DNA of 35,492 nt from Candidatus Vogelbacteria bacterium RIFOXYD1_FULL_46_19 (GTDB lineage Bacteria > Patescibacteriota > Minisyncoccia > Phycocordibacterales > XYD1-FULL-46-19), in the NCBI GenBank assembly GCA_001824825.1, contig MHTK01000008.1, forward strand, positions 1-35,492. Direction: 5' to 3'. Made by a program: the position numbers and the translations under genes. Below, one piece after another: positions 1 to 8,275 of the stretch (position 1 is its first letter; each line of letters starts with the position of its first letter). Below the pieces are notes generated by a model, which saw only the letters and a program-made list of their open reading frames with translations, was not told where the DNA came from and did not search any database.

Positions 1-218
1 GAAATGCTTGGGTTTTTGTATAAATTGATGAACTAAATAGTGGATAAAGTAAAGGGGAAATAGAAAAAATTATTACTCAAACAAATTAGAAATATATTAA
101 TTATTTATATAAAATTATTACTACACAAAACACTCGAGAATGAGATGGTTGAGTGAAGGAAAAAAGCGGGTAAAATACAAGCAAATCTTAAGCTATCCAC
201 AGCTCCCATTTCTAATAC

Positions 219-246
219 TTGACTAATATAATAATTAGTGTATAAT
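219..246 (+). promoter_or_regulatory. Sigma70-type promoter for the 300-836 gene
   Basis: TTGACT (219-224), 16-bp spacer, perfect TATAAT (241-246). The predicted start of transcription is near 253, giving a leader of about 47 nt that contains a small stem TTAGTC/GACTAA (260-275) before the AAGGAGG ribosome site. The AT-rich bases 1-218 hold no gene I can support; a DnaA-box-like CTATCCACA near 193 is isolated. Confidence 0.7.
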
Positions 247-299
247 TACCCTAGATAATTTAGTCAATGGACTAATTTGCAAAACAAGGAGGACTCGTT

Positions 300-836
300 A
301 TGTCGCAGCAAGACTATAGCCAGTTTGAACAAAAGATGTTCAGGGTTGTCATTAGCGGAATAGTGCTCTTGAGCATCATCCTCGCTACCGGGTGGGCCGT
401 CGGATCCATCTGGGTCGATTCTTATCCCGGGCAGGTGGTTAAGGTGGTGTCGCCCATCTTAAACGGCACTTCGGCCGCCCGTGAAGAACGGCGAGCCAGA
501 AATGCTGAAAAATGGGCCGTCCAAGAGGAAGAGCAGCAGCTACTCCTCACTGCGACATTTGACGAGCGCTTCATCGAGTCGACCGGCTCAAACTTTGAGC
601 CAATAGACAAAGGTGTGGTTGAAACAGTCACTGAGGTATGTTTCTTCAATGAATCTCCTCTCCAATTCGTTGCCGTGCGCGGCGAAAAAGACAAGTACGA
701 GCAAGTGCTGGTTGCTCCCGGTGACAACCTTCAGCCTGGAGACCCAGTGGAAGTTATCATAGACACCGAAAGAGCAAGGGGAATTCGTTTGGGAAAACCA
801 CTTTCCAAAAAGCATCCGACGCTCGCTCGCCTCTAA
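300..836 (+). CDS. Single-pass membrane protein of unknown function
   Basis: I do not recognise a family. The 178-residue product has one N-terminal membrane segment (about residues 15-36) followed by a short segment rich in Arg and Glu (about 58-80, possibly helical) and a polar C-terminal domain with several beta-strand-like stretches. No catalytic motif is visible. The start is fixed by AAGGAGG 7 nt upstream of ATG, and the gene has its own promoter and terminator, so it is a single-gene unit. It faces the next gene tail to tail. Expression looks deliberate (consensus-like promoter and ribosome site). The function is unknown; confidence refers to it being a real gene. Confidence 0.75.
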   Translation: MSQQDYSQFEQKMFRVVISGIVLLSIILATGWAVGSIWVDSYPGQVVKVVSPILNGTSAAREERRARNAEKWAVQEEEQQLLLTATFDERFIESTGSNFEPIDKGVVETVTEVCFFNESPLQFVAVRGEKDKYEQVLVAPGDNLQPGDPVEVIIDTERARGIRLGKPLSKKHPTLARL

Positions 837-853
837 GAGAGACTGCCATCTCC

Positions 854-888
854 GCCCCGATCCTTTACCGGATTGGGGCTTGTTTCTT
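854..888 (+). terminator. Intrinsic terminator after the 300-836 gene
   Basis: A 10-bp stem, GCCCCGATCC (854-863) with GGATTGGGGC (870-879), including one G-T pair. It has a 6-nt loop and is followed by a T-rich tract. Confidence 0.8.
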
Positions 889-944
889 CAATGAGTTTTA
901 ATTTTTCAAATATTAAAGTTATACGGATTGTACTTTGGATATTT

Positions 945-1919
945 TTACGGTAAATACACTTCCTCTAGTCGGACTCCCTCGCCACCACGAAGCCATAAGC
1001 GTAACAACATTGGGCCGGCGGTACCCTTTAACCTAGCCTCCAACTCCGCTACGGTTCCACCAATCGGTCTCGCCTCTTGCTGTAAAATAATTTGAGTCTC
1101 TGGTGTCAGTTTAATATTTTCCGTCTCTACTTCTTGATTGCGAATATAATAATCCTGCTCAAGTTCCTGGTTACAATCTGCAGCAGCAGCCGCTTCACAG
1201 TCGGCCAAGGCGGCCGCTTTGGCCACCTCACCTGTTAGCAACTCCACAAAGTCAACGGTGATTTGAGAAGCGTCCGCCACCACCTCAACTCTTTCCACCA
1301 AGGCTACCCTTTCCTCAGTTTGTCCCACTGTCCGGACTATCTCTAATGAACTCGCTACCTGCTTGGCTAAATCTTCCGCCTCCGGACCGGTGTAAAAAGC
1401 CGGTTCTACTGACAAGATCGCTAACTCTGGATCCGCCAATTGATGGGAAAAATTGAAAGCATAAACTGGTCCCCACTGGTCATTAAGAGCTTCTCCAGAT
1501 TCAAAATTTTCATGGACTCGATTCCAAATTAAGCGTTCACCAAGAAAATTTTCATCGGTCATAAAACTGTCCCGTTCTACAATATCGGTGCAATAAAGTG
1601 TTTCAGTTGGTCCATCGGCTGCACACATATTACGCAACTGGTCGGTCACAAAATCGTTATAACTATTAAAACCAACAGCCGCCCCCGCGGTGTATAGTCG
1701 AACATTAACCAAAGCCTCAAACTCCTCTCCTTGTCGTCGACCCAGGGCAAGCGATGAGGGCTGATACTCCACTAATTCGTAATCGGCCGGATAAGAAAAA
1801 GTGTAACCATAAACTGTACTTTGGTAAGTTTCCCCAGCTCCTGATGAACCAAGCCAAAGAGTAAGACCTAATAAAACAATCACCACTAATAATACTCCAA
1901 TGATTAATTTTTTAGACAT
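945..1919 (-). CDS. Membrane-anchored extracytoplasmic protein, unknown function
   Basis: The 324-residue protein begins with a positively charged tip and a long hydrophobic segment (about residues 5-25), then a Ser/Gly linker: an uncleaved anchor or signal peptide. The next part (about 32-200), starting YGYTFSYPADYEL, resembles the PsbP/Mog1-like lipoprotein-type domains often seen after such anchors, but that is only an impression. Residues about 200-324 are a second acidic, Ala-rich region ending in a beta-rich stretch. Cysteines near 98, 109, 242 and 250 could form disulfides outside the cell. There is no strong Shine-Dalgarno site. The gene stands alone between a convergent neighbour and a terminator. 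Confidence 0.7.
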   Translation of the reverse strand: MSKKLIIGVLLVVIVLLGLTLWLGSSGAGETYQSTVYGYTFSYPADYELVEYQPSSLALGRRQGEEFEALVNVRLYTAGAAVGFNSYNDFVTDQLRNMCAADGPTETLYCTDIVERDSFMTDENFLGERLIWNRVHENFESGEALNDQWGPVYAFNFSHQLADPELAILSVEPAFYTGPEAEDLAKQVASSLEIVRTVGQTEERVALVERVEVVADASQITVDFVELLTGEVAKAAALADCEAAAAADCNQELEQDYYIRNQEVETENIKLTPETQIILQQEARPIGGTVAELEARLKGTAGPMLLRLWLRGGEGVRLEEVYLP

Positions 1920-2030
1920 AAATTATAAATCTATTAACAGTATAAAATTATTTTCTAAATTACCAAGTATTAACTAAACTAGACCCGAAACCACATTCAC
2001 CTAGTGTAACAAAATTTTTAACTAAAGCCG

Positions 2031-2075
2031 ACTATAACAAAAACACCGCCTGAACTTAAATGCTCAAGCGGTGTT
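2031..2075 (-). terminator. Intrinsic terminator after the 2103-2843 gene
   Basis: 14-bp arms (2042-2055 and 2062-2075) with two mismatches, a 6-nt loop, and on the minus strand a following T-rich tract. Confidence 0.8.
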
Positions 2076-2102
2076 GTTTGATACTAATCTACCTATTGTT
2101 TA

Positions 2103-2843
2103 TTAGTTGTCATCCTCTGCCTCTGAATCATCATCACTATCATCATCACTATCATCATCACTATCATCATCACTATCATCACTAGTAGAGCTTGCGGTAT
2201 TTCCTACACCACGATGATACGGCTTGACCTTAACTTTCACCTCCTCATTACCATTATTGAACTTTATCTCGATCCGAACCTGATCACGAAGAAAACCAAC
2301 CGGAATTTCATCTTCTCCTTCAATCCCTGCTTCGCTTAAAATCTCATTCAATTGGGCTCTGGTCATCGGACCCACACTTCCCACCGGCTCGATTCTAATT
2401 TTATTTTGAAACCGGCGAACAGCCACCTCTGTTAGAGGTCCAAAAAATCCAGTGATCAAACCCGATGGGTAAATATCCGGATCAGTCGCTAACAGTTTTT
2501 GTAGCTGTCTCACGTCTTCACCACTAGAACCCAACTTTAAATTTCGTTCGATTTTAATTTTTGCCAAATTTGAAACAATATTCCCTTGGGCCTCGCCACT
2601 GGTCATCCGTTCCCGAATAGTTTGAATTTGAGCCCGTAAGGACTCCAGTTGAGCCAACAATTTGGCCAGAGTACTACTGTCACTGTCTTCGTTTTCTGGA
2701 GTCGTGGTAGCAGTGGAGGTAGCGGTAGTTGTGGCGGTGGTAGTGGCTGTTGAGGTCGCAGTTTGAGCGGAAGCACCTGATGGAATCAGGCCGACGACCA
2801 GAATCATTACCATCAACCAAACAAAAGATAAGCTAATTTTCAT
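2103..2843 (-). CDS. Secreted peptidoglycan-binding protein with Asp-Ser tail
   Basis: 246 residues. It has a signal peptide (1-26, ending SGASA), then a Thr/Ala low-complexity stalk of TAT repeats (about 28-48). A coiled-coil-like segment (about 55-90) leads to a PG_binding_1-type domain (about 98-170; LGSSGEDVRQLQKLL, then FGPLTEVAVRRFQ and VGPMTRAQL). The tail ends in DDDS repeats. The family binds cell-wall glycan or peptide, so this is probably a wall-attached surface protein with an acidic, possibly calcium-binding tail. No catalytic domain is present. Its own terminator marks it as a single-gene unit. Confidence 0.85.
   Translation of the reverse strand: MKISLSFVWLMVMILVVGLIPSGASAQTATSTATTTATTTATSTATTTPENEDSDSSTLAKLLAQLESLRAQIQTIRERMTSGEAQGNIVSNLAKIKIERNLKLGSSGEDVRQLQKLLATDPDIYPSGLITGFFGPLTEVAVRRFQNKIRIEPVGSVGPMTRAQLNEILSEAGIEGEDEIPVGFLRDQVRIEIKFNNGNEEVKVKVKPYHRGVGNTASSTSDDSDDDSDDDSDDDSDDDSEAEDDN
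2127..2183 (-). repeat. 12-bp coding tandem repeat (Asp-Asp-Asp-Ser)
   Basis: About four and a half near-identical copies of a 12-bp unit (plus strand TCATCATCACTA) inside the C-terminal part of the peptidoglycan-binding protein. It encodes DDDS units, and copy number can change by slippage. Confidence 0.85.
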
Positions 2844-2981
2844 AAAATTACATTTAATATGATTTTGTTAATAATACAGGGAAGGACCATTTTGGCCGGT
2901 CGCCTGTTTAAGTTTATTTTAGCATAAAAACTAAAACCAACTACTAGTTATTAGCTAGTCCTCAAAAACAGCTTGATTTTG

Positions 2982-2990
2982 TGGTAAACT
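2982..2990 (+). promoter_or_regulatory. Extended -10 promoter, leaderless start
   Basis: TGGTAAACT, then 7 nt, then the ATG at 2998. There is no Shine-Dalgarno site, so the transcript probably begins at or next to the start codon. Confidence 0.5.
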
Positions 2991-2997
2991 TTATCCT

Positions 2998-3447
2998 ATG
3001 CGTTGGCAAGCAAAATACAATTGGTACCTCCTCGATATGAGCCTGTTTACGGCTTTTAATGTTTTAATGATTTATCTTTTACACCGCTCTAATACCCTGT
3101 TCTGGCCGATCGACCGGCTTAGCTTATTTGTCCTTGGTCTCGCCGCTTGGCGCGGAGCTAATATGATAGCGAATGAAGAAATTACCAAGTCCGTTCGTGC
3201 CCCTTTTGTGGATGTAGTCGAGAAAAACGGTAAGTCGGTCGAGCAACCCAAGCCCTATGGCTGGCGGGGGGCGGTGGGTTCTTTAATTTACTGCTCCTCT
3301 TGTACTGGTGTCTGGGTAGCGGCCATTTTAGTTTACAGCCATGCCTTCTTTCCGGTCACCGTTTCCATTATTGCTCTTATTCTAACCCTGAGCGCCTGCG
3401 AAAGATTTTTTACAGTTATTTTTGATGTGTTAAAGAAACGAACTTAA
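2998..3447 (+). CDS. DUF1360 family membrane protein
   Basis: 149 residues with hydrophobic segments near 14-30, 36-52, 98-113 and 117-136. The family pattern is clear: a conserved LGLAAWRGANMIANEEITK stretch (47-65), VRAPF (67-71), and a CSSCTGVWVA motif (about 100-109) that matches the CPxCLGVW hallmark of DUF1360 (B. subtilis YjcA-like). The family's biochemical role is not known. Here the conserved Pro between the two Cys is replaced by Ser. The gene is a lone unit flanked by minus-strand genes and appears to be read from a leaderless message. Confidence 0.8.
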   Translation: MRWQAKYNWYLLDMSLFTAFNVLMIYLLHRSNTLFWPIDRLSLFVLGLAAWRGANMIANEEITKSVRAPFVDVVEKNGKSVEQPKPYGWRGAVGSLIYCSSCTGVWVAAILVYSHAFFPVTVSIIALILTLSACERFFTVIFDVLKKRT

Positions 3448-3471
3448 AATTCATATTTAATTTTTAGATTT

Positions 3472-3512
3472 TTTAAAAAAATACCCAGGCCAATCCATAA
3501 GACTGGTCCGGG
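3472..3512 (-). terminator. Intrinsic terminator after the 3535-4458 gene
   Basis: On the minus strand a 12-bp stem (3501-3512 with 3484-3495), two G-U pairs and one mismatch, followed by a run of seven T. Confidence 0.75.
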
Positions 3513-3534
3513 CTTAATAGTCTCCTTCGTTATT

Positions 3535-4458
3535 TTAGCTTGCCGCAAACTCTCGGAAGGCGTTTAAAGCCGCTTGATTCCTTCCAATCTCATACTGGAG
3601 CTGGAGGACGCGTGCTTCCAACTGTGTGATTGTCTGAAGCAACATGGCTTCAGTCGAGTTTTCCGTTGCCCCTTCCATCGGTAACACCACCAGACTTGCC
3701 TCTTCAATTGTTTGCTCAGTTGGATCCCGTTTGACCTCCATCACCTGAATGACTTCAGGAATCGACGGGGCCGGACGTCCTAAGAGCGCGCAACCTTTCG
3801 CAGTCAATTCAACTGTACGAGGTTCAACCTTACGCCGATAGATTACGTATTGACCTCGCTTAAGTTTGATCAGGACTTGATCAATTTCGGCCGGAGTTGG
3901 TTCCTTACCGATCAGATCTTTCAAAATAGACTTGATCGACACAGCAGATACCAAGACCGGCGATGTAGGTTGGGGCCAAACCCCTAGCAGTAAAAGGGTT
4001 ACGATATCCAAGTCTTCAAACATCTCGGACACGGTAATACCCTTTTTGTGACCCGCTGATTTTTGTGCCGAGTGGCCATTACGGCCACCTGATCCCAGCT
4101 TCTCCATCACCTTCACAGTTGATTTCTCCACGATCGGTTCCTTTCCGCCCGCGACGGCTAACTTGTTGTACAATTGAACCAGAGTTAAGCGACAATTCTG
4201 GGCTGGCCGAAGATAACACTTTCGGGATGTTGTGTTATCGCCCGACTGAATTCCAAAAGATATTCGCAAATGTTTCCTATCCAACCCAATCAAACGAAAT
4301 GACTTCAGATGATGAGTACCTTTAACCGCCGCTCCAAGCATGATGATCCAGGTCAAGTTCAAATCTAAGCCAGCCCGAGCAAACTCCCCGGCAATGAGAC
4401 TCTCAATTCCCTTTGGAATGGGGGTAGAATGGTGGCCCAACTTAATCTTGATTGGCAC
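3535..4458 (-). CDS. Unknown protein with putative winged-helix region and C-terminal coiled coil
   Basis: 307 residues, starting at GTG (4456-4458) with AAAGGAG 7 nt upstream. I recognise no family. Residues about 1-110 look globular (beta-rich, Lys/Arg-rich, PIKIKLGHH start). A Gly/Ser/Lys linker (about 118-140) follows. Residues about 145-235 have the helix-helix-hairpin rhythm of a winged-helix domain, ending VELTAKGCALLGR, as in many marR/padR-like wings. The last 35 residues form an amphipathic coiled coil (TQLEARVLQLQYEIGRNQ). A DNA-binding or nucleoid role is possible but unproven. It is a single-gene unit with its own terminator. Confidence 0.65.
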   Translation of the reverse strand: MPIKIKLGHHSTPIPKGIESLIAGEFARAGLDLNLTWIIMLGAAVKGTHHLKSFRLIGLDRKHLRISFGIQSGDNTTSRKCYLRPAQNCRLTLVQLYNKLAVAGGKEPIVEKSTVKVMEKLGSGGRNGHSAQKSAGHKKGITVSEMFEDLDIVTLLLLGVWPQPTSPVLVSAVSIKSILKDLIGKEPTPAEIDQVLIKLKRGQYVIYRRKVEPRTVELTAKGCALLGRPAPSIPEVIQVMEVKRDPTEQTIEEASLVVLPMEGATENSTEAMLLQTITQLEARVLQLQYEIGRNQAALNAFREFAAS

Positions 4459-4577
4459 AATTTATCTCCTTTCTGTGGTTGAACATTCTACTAGAAACAC
4501 TACCGCCAAATCTCTGACAAGTCAAAAGCAGAGTTAAAAGGGCCCCGGCCCACTTGCACTAACTGTGGGGCACTTTT

Positions 4578-4621
4578 AGGTAAATTAATAGCCTTGGCGT
4601 CTGAATGCTCGCCAAGGCTAT
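4578..4621 (-). terminator. Intrinsic terminator after the 4643-4891 gene
   Basis: Perfect 12-bp stem (4588-4599 with 4610-4621) around a 10-nt loop, followed on the minus strand by ATTTACC-type T-rich sequence. Confidence 0.75.
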
Positions 4622-4642
4622 GATCCGGAAAAGAGATTTGAA

Positions 4643-4891
4643 TCAACGGACTCGTCCTCCTTCATAATGGTCCGAGAACCGCGGACAAAAATCTGTCTGC
4701 CCAGTATGAGTATTGAAGAATAGTCCCTTGTCACCACAAATAGGACAAACTCCTCGTTCCCACCTTGTGGGCGACCGATCTTCGGTTGAAACCCGCTCGC
4801 GCGCCGCCGCTTTGATCAGAGGCTCATCACTAGTCGCAATGAACCACCTCTTCAACAATCGCCAACACTGTCTAAAAAATCGGGAGATCAT
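4643..4891 (-). CDS. Small protein with CPxC zinc-knuckle-like motif
   Basis: 82 residues. The N-terminus (ISRFFRQCWRLLKRWFIA) is an amphipathic basic helix that could touch the membrane. The C-terminal half has CPICGDKGLFF, followed by a third cysteine at FCPRF, an incomplete zinc-ribbon pattern. The start is supported by AAGGGGG just upstream of ATG, and a perfect terminator hairpin follows the stop. I do not recognise a family. It is placed between unrelated single-gene units. Confidence 0.6.
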   Translation of the reverse strand: MISRFFRQCWRLLKRWFIATSDEPLIKAAARERVSTEDRSPTRWERGVCPICGDKGLFFNTHTGQTDFCPRFSDHYEGGRVR

Positions 4892-4999
4892 ACCTACCCC
4901 CTTTTCCTTGCCCCGAACCTATGGTCCAGTTTCCCAGTCCTAATACCATCATAGAGGCCTAATTAGGAGGCGTCAATCACCTCACTTAGTTTAGTTCTT

Positions 5000-5042
5000 A
5001 GAATTAAATATCCCCCGGCGACGCGTAGCGTGCCAGGGGATT
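5000..5042 (-). terminator. Probable terminator after the beta-helix gene
   Basis: A long interrupted stem (5010-5023 with 5027-5041), GC-rich, opening on the minus strand into ATATTTAATT. Confidence 0.6.
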
Positions 5043-5062
5043 TGCGAGAGCGGTTGTTACTG

Positions 5063-6445
5063 CTATCGCTCTAGTTGGTAGCCAACTTCAACCGATTTCG
5101 GTCGAAGCAGGCGGTGAGTAAAGATCAGGGCCAGGAGACCAATCAAAAAGAGTTGACCCGGGAGATTTGTCGCTGGCACACTCGGTGCCAGCGGGTCGGT
5201 AGTTTGCCAACCCCCAGCGTTGAAATCTACTGGCAGGTCGACTGGCCCATCGGAAGTGCCCCACCAAGAATTAGTGACATCCACTACGTTGCCCGTGTCG
5301 TTCTCCCCAATCACTCCATTTCCCAGGAAACGGGAACCGGGGAAGGCCACGTTGGTACTAGTACCACCCGAGATCAGCCCGTAGGGATTATTCTCAAAAG
5401 TGTTCCCCGTACCATCAGCGGAGACTACGTCATAGAGCCAGAGCCCGATGCCGTAATCGCCGGCGCCGTCGGCAAAGGTGTTGTCGGTAAACGTGCCGGA
5501 ACCGCCGTACACCAGATTGAAATCGTTTCCAATAAACGACGACTCACTTACCACCAATCCAGTCGGGGCGTAGGCGTAGAGGCCAGCCTGACAGTTTTCC
5601 ACCATCATATTTTCAAACGTTACGTTTGAATACTGAGTCAACAGGGCCGAGGCTGTCCAAGTGGCCCCCGTGTACCAAATGTCACGCACGGTGACATTCC
5701 GAACAGTGCCACTAGCCCCAGCCGAGGTCCCAAACTGGATCCCGTTCTGGGCAGTGATACCCGTCGGTCCAGCTCCAACCACCGACCCACCATTCCAAGT
5801 CACGGTCGTGTCTGGGAAAGCCGCGAAAGCATTCTTCTGGAAATCACTGATGTCCAGATTGGTAATCTGAAGATCACTACCCACGGCCGCCATCAGGCCC
5901 ACTCCATGTTGGCTTCCATCGAAAGGTGTATTTCGCACACCCACGATAGCTACATTGGAAATCGTGACATTGGAGGAAATCACCAACAAACCGATAAACC
6001 GGTAATTGGTATTTCCTTGACCCGCGCCGTCGATCAAAATGTCTGCGACGGCCACGGTGGCGCTTTGGATATAAAGCGTCGGGTGGTAAGTATTCGTGCC
6101 GAGAACCGCCTCTAGAGGCATCGACGCCGTGGCCACAATGGCGGCCGTGGCATCACCGCCCACGAGGGTGATATTTTTGTCCACCAAAACCGGCCCCGAC
6201 TGTGGTCCAAAGACCACTACCGTATCCCCCGCCGCGGCGGCATCTACCGCTTGCTGCACCGTGGGAAAGTCCCCCGGTACATTCAAGGTTGCCCCGACTT
6301 TGGCACCACCAGACTTCTCGACCGGTCCAACCGCCAGGCCGGCGGGCGCCGTAAGCTCGTCGTCTACGTACGGCGACGCGGTGGGCACCGCCCCCGCCGA
6401 CACCGCCACTACGATTCCTAATACCATCACTCCCCAAATCTTCAT
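5063..6445 (-). CDS. Secreted right-handed beta-helix surface protein
   Basis: 460 residues. Signal peptide at 1-18, then a Pro/Gly linker. The sequence VPGDFPTVQQAVDAAAAGDT (about 55-74) is the entry motif of NosD/pectate-lyase-like parallel beta-helix proteins. It is followed by many short beta-strand turns with Asn, Gly and Thr (VTISNVAIVGVRN; VTFENMMVENCQ; NTFENNPYGL). The C-terminus has a hydrophobic anchor LFLIGLLALIFTHRLLRP. I see no clear catalytic Asp cluster, so an adhesive or carbohydrate-binding surface role is more likely than lyase activity. The start is set by GGAGGT 6 nt before ATG. Codon use is GC-rich compared with the core genes of the window. Confidence 0.8.
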   Translation of the reverse strand: MKIWGVMVLGIVVAVSAGAVPTASPYVDDELTAPAGLAVGPVEKSGGAKVGATLNVPGDFPTVQQAVDAAAAGDTVVVFGPQSGPVLVDKNITLVGGDATAAIVATASMPLEAVLGTNTYHPTLYIQSATVAVADILIDGAGQGNTNYRFIGLLVISSNVTISNVAIVGVRNTPFDGSQHGVGLMAAVGSDLQITNLDISDFQKNAFAAFPDTTVTWNGGSVVGAGPTGITAQNGIQFGTSAGASGTVRNVTVRDIWYTGATWTASALLTQYSNVTFENMMVENCQAGLYAYAPTGLVVSESSFIGNDFNLVYGGSGTFTDNTFADGAGDYGIGLWLYDVVSADGTGNTFENNPYGLISGGTSTNVAFPGSRFLGNGVIGENDTGNVVDVTNSWWGTSDGPVDLPVDFNAGGWQTTDPLAPSVPATNLPGQLFLIGLLALIFTHRLLRPKSVEVGYQLER

Positions 6446-6592
6446 CGTCTACCTCCACTCTTCTCTTTTGTGAAGACCAAACAAGAACCCACCACGGGTT
6501 CTCCAGCTCTACTTATAACACGTCTTGATCTGAAAATCAAGCACTCTAAGGATAGTTCTTAAAGTACTTTTAGGATTAGGATTAGGATTAAC

Positions 6593-6641
6593 TACAAAAA
6601 ATTATAAAAGACCCGCCACCAAAGAAAGTAGTGACGAGTCT
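6593..6641 (-). terminator. Intrinsic terminator after the 6664-6993 gene
   Basis: An 11-bp stem on the minus strand (6631-6641 with 6609-6619, two G-U pairs), followed by TTTTATAATTTTTTG. Confidence 0.8.
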
Positions 6642-6663
6642 AGCCTTAGAGCCGGCCAGCTAT

Positions 6664-6993
6664 TTACCGTTGCTGTCGCAATTTGAAATACTTCGAGTAA
6701 TACACGGGCTGACGGCCCAATAACATAGAAAAAGTTCTGGGGACTAGGACTTTTTGCTCTGGAGTAATACAGCCCTGGAGCGACAGCGGCTGAAAGCCCC
6801 GACGAACCAACTGGCTTTCCCAGTAGATCCAGTTTATCCAAGCTTGTTTAATGTTCACCTTCAACCCGGCCGGGCTACGCACTTTCCACAAAGCTACGCG
6901 ACCAATAGCCAAGCGATAAAAACGAATAATCCACTCGTCGGTCCACAACACAATCAACTCGGACGGCGATAGTGGTGCTCTTTTTTCAGCCAT
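6664..6993 (-). CDS. Small basic protein of unknown function
   Basis: 109 residues from the ATG at 6993, which has AAAGGAGGA 6 nt upstream. The frame stays open 26 codons further upstream, but that part lacks a ribosome site. The protein is rich in Arg, Lys, Trp and Tyr (WTDEWIIRFYRLAIGRVALW; VYYSKYFKLRQQR), so it may bind nucleic acid or membranes. I recognise no family. A strong terminator follows, making it a single-gene unit. Confidence 0.6.
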   Translation of the reverse strand: MAEKRAPLSPSELIVLWTDEWIIRFYRLAIGRVALWKVRSPAGLKVNIKQAWINWIYWESQLVRRGFQPLSLQGCITPEQKVLVPRTFSMLLGRQPVYYSKYFKLRQQR

Positions 6994-7189
6994 CGGGTCC
7001 TCCTTTCCCCCAAGCGTTCTATCTCTACCAATATTTCTAACACAAATTAAACTAATGGTAAATCCGCTCAACTTTAACTATGATCGACGCTCCCCCGCTA
7101 CCAATCCGCTGGCACTTTAGACTCTTCGGTTTTGTTCATCAAACCTAAAATATATCTCTATTAGAAGCTCCAGAACTTAACTAACTTTT

Positions 7190-7675
7190 CTAATTTCTTA
7201 TCTTTCCTGGTCTGCCGTCCATACTATTTTCCTGAAGATACTGACGCATCATTCCCCTCATCGGACCCCGCCGGAGCAGGAGGTCGTTTAACCCGCTAAT
7301 ATCTACAATCAAGCCTCCCACCAAGACTGCCAATAAAAACCCGATAATCAATAATCTAAAACTTATTTTAAAAGAAAAATCATACCGTCGTATCAGCCAA
7401 ATACCACAAATGAGTCCAACCACCGCCAGCCCCAAAGCCCACCAAGGAAACTGGGTCAGTATCTGCTCTAACCGGTAGCTACCCATCGGGCCATGAGAGC
7501 GAAACGTAAAACGGATCAAACCCACAAAAAACATAGACACCACCACCGATGACACCAGACCGCCGAAAGTCAAAATTGACCCAAGTATAAAATATAGCCG
7601 AGGACGCATTTTTATTTTATCGTTACGGATCTGATCCATAACCCGATCAGTGATATTTTTTAGTTTTTGGTCCAT
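7190..7675 (-). CDS. Three-span membrane protein, candidate anti-sigma factor
   Basis: 161 residues. A short cytoplasmic N-terminus (1-26) is followed by membrane segments near 28-52, 74-95 and 102-125 and by a Met/Arg-rich tail (RRGPMRGMMRQYLQ). The gene overlaps the end of the ECF sigma gene by 16 bp, so the two are translationally coupled. ECF sigma factors are usually held by a membrane anti-sigma encoded just downstream, so that is the natural inference. However, I see no zinc anti-sigma motif (HxxxCxxC) and the cytoplasmic part is very short. Its Met-rich tail echoes that of the secreted protein at 8276-8662. Confidence 0.65.
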   Translation of the reverse strand: MDQKLKNITDRVMDQIRNDKIKMRPRLYFILGSILTFGGLVSSVVVSMFFVGLIRFTFRSHGPMGSYRLEQILTQFPWWALGLAVVGLICGIWLIRRYDFSFKISFRLLIIGFLLAVLVGGLIVDISGLNDLLLRRGPMRGMMRQYLQENSMDGRPGKIRN

Positions 7676-8202
7676 AAATTTTTCATTAGCTTTTTAGCTC
7701 GACTAAGACGAATAGCGACAGTCCCCACGGGTATTCTCAAGATGTCACTAATTTCTTGGTATGATTTTTCTTCTAAATAAAACAGGTTAAGAATCTCTGA
7801 GTAAATAAGGGGTAAGGCGTTAAGATATTTTCGAACCTGCTCGCTGGTTTCTTTTTCCTCAAAGCTTTTGATCAGATCTTCTTCACTGGCAAATTCTAAC
7901 TCTACTAAAAGGGGTACTTCTTTCCGACCCTTTTTAATAATATTCAACGCTTCATTATGAGCAATACGATAAATCCAGCTCGAAAATTTTTTATGGCTAT
8001 CAAATCCGCTCAGATTAATATAGCTTTTTATGAAAGTATCCTGAACAATGTGAGCAGCCTGATCATCGTCATGTACTAAATTTAAGACATAGCGCATTAA
8101 TTTTTGGGAATATCTTTCCATTATCACTGCGTAAAGATCCCGATTACCCGAGCGAATTCTGTCCACTATATCTTCATCAGTTAATGTCACTGGGTCGCTC
8201 AT
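7660..8202 (-). CDS. ECF-type RNA polymerase sigma factor
   Basis: 180 residues. Region 2 spans about 10-85: DLYAVIMERYSQKLMRYVLN, then the core-binding and -10 segment DTFIKSYINLSGFD...FSSWIYRIAHNEALNIIKK. Region 4 spans about 118-175, with the HTH KSYQEISDILRIPVGTVAIRLSRAKK that reads the -35 element. There is no region 1 or 3, as expected for group 4 sigma factors. It directs core RNA polymerase to a small regulon, probably an envelope response given the membrane protein that overlaps its 3' end. There is no Shine-Dalgarno site; a -10-like TAAAAT lies 6 nt before the ATG. Confidence 0.92.
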   Translation of the reverse strand: MSDPVTLTDEDIVDRIRSGNRDLYAVIMERYSQKLMRYVLNLVHDDDQAAHIVQDTFIKSYINLSGFDSHKKFSSWIYRIAHNEALNIIKKGRKEVPLLVELEFASEEDLIKSFEEKETSEQVRKYLNALPLIYSEILNLFYLEEKSYQEISDILRIPVGTVAIRLSRAKKLMKNLWTKN

Positions 8203-8208
8203 ATGTAT

Positions 8209-8214
8209 ATTTTA
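8209..8214 (-). promoter_or_regulatory. -10 element of the sigma gene, leaderless start
   Basis: TAAAAT on the minus strand, preceded directly by TG, 6 nt upstream of the sigma-factor ATG. Confidence 0.4.
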
Positions 8215-8230
8215 CACCGCTTCCACCCAT

Positions 8231-8263
8231 AAACTAAACTCCGACAAGGCCGGAGTTTAGTTT
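8231..8263 (-). terminator. Hairpin between the secreted-protein gene and the sigma gene
   Basis: Perfect 13-bp stem (8231-8243 with 8251-8263), arms AAACTAAACTCCG. The 3' arm on the minus strand ends TTTAGTTT, giving it its own T-rich end. It probably ends or attenuates transcription from 8276-8662. Confidence 0.75.
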
Positions 8264-8275
8264 ACCTAATTTCCC

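Noticed and set aside
188-200. CTATCCACA as a DnaA box marking a replication origin
   Set aside because: A single one-mismatch box with no cluster, no dnaA/dnaN neighbours and no AT-rich 13-mers arranged around it.
5075-6473. Several plus-strand frames opposite the beta-helix gene
   Set aside because: They arise from the GC-rich coding sequence on the other strand and show low-complexity Pro/Thr/Arg translations.
6571-6591. Three tandem GGATTA units resembling a telomere-like repeat
   Set aside because: Only three copies in an AT-rich gap next to a terminator; no structure or end of molecule supports a special role.
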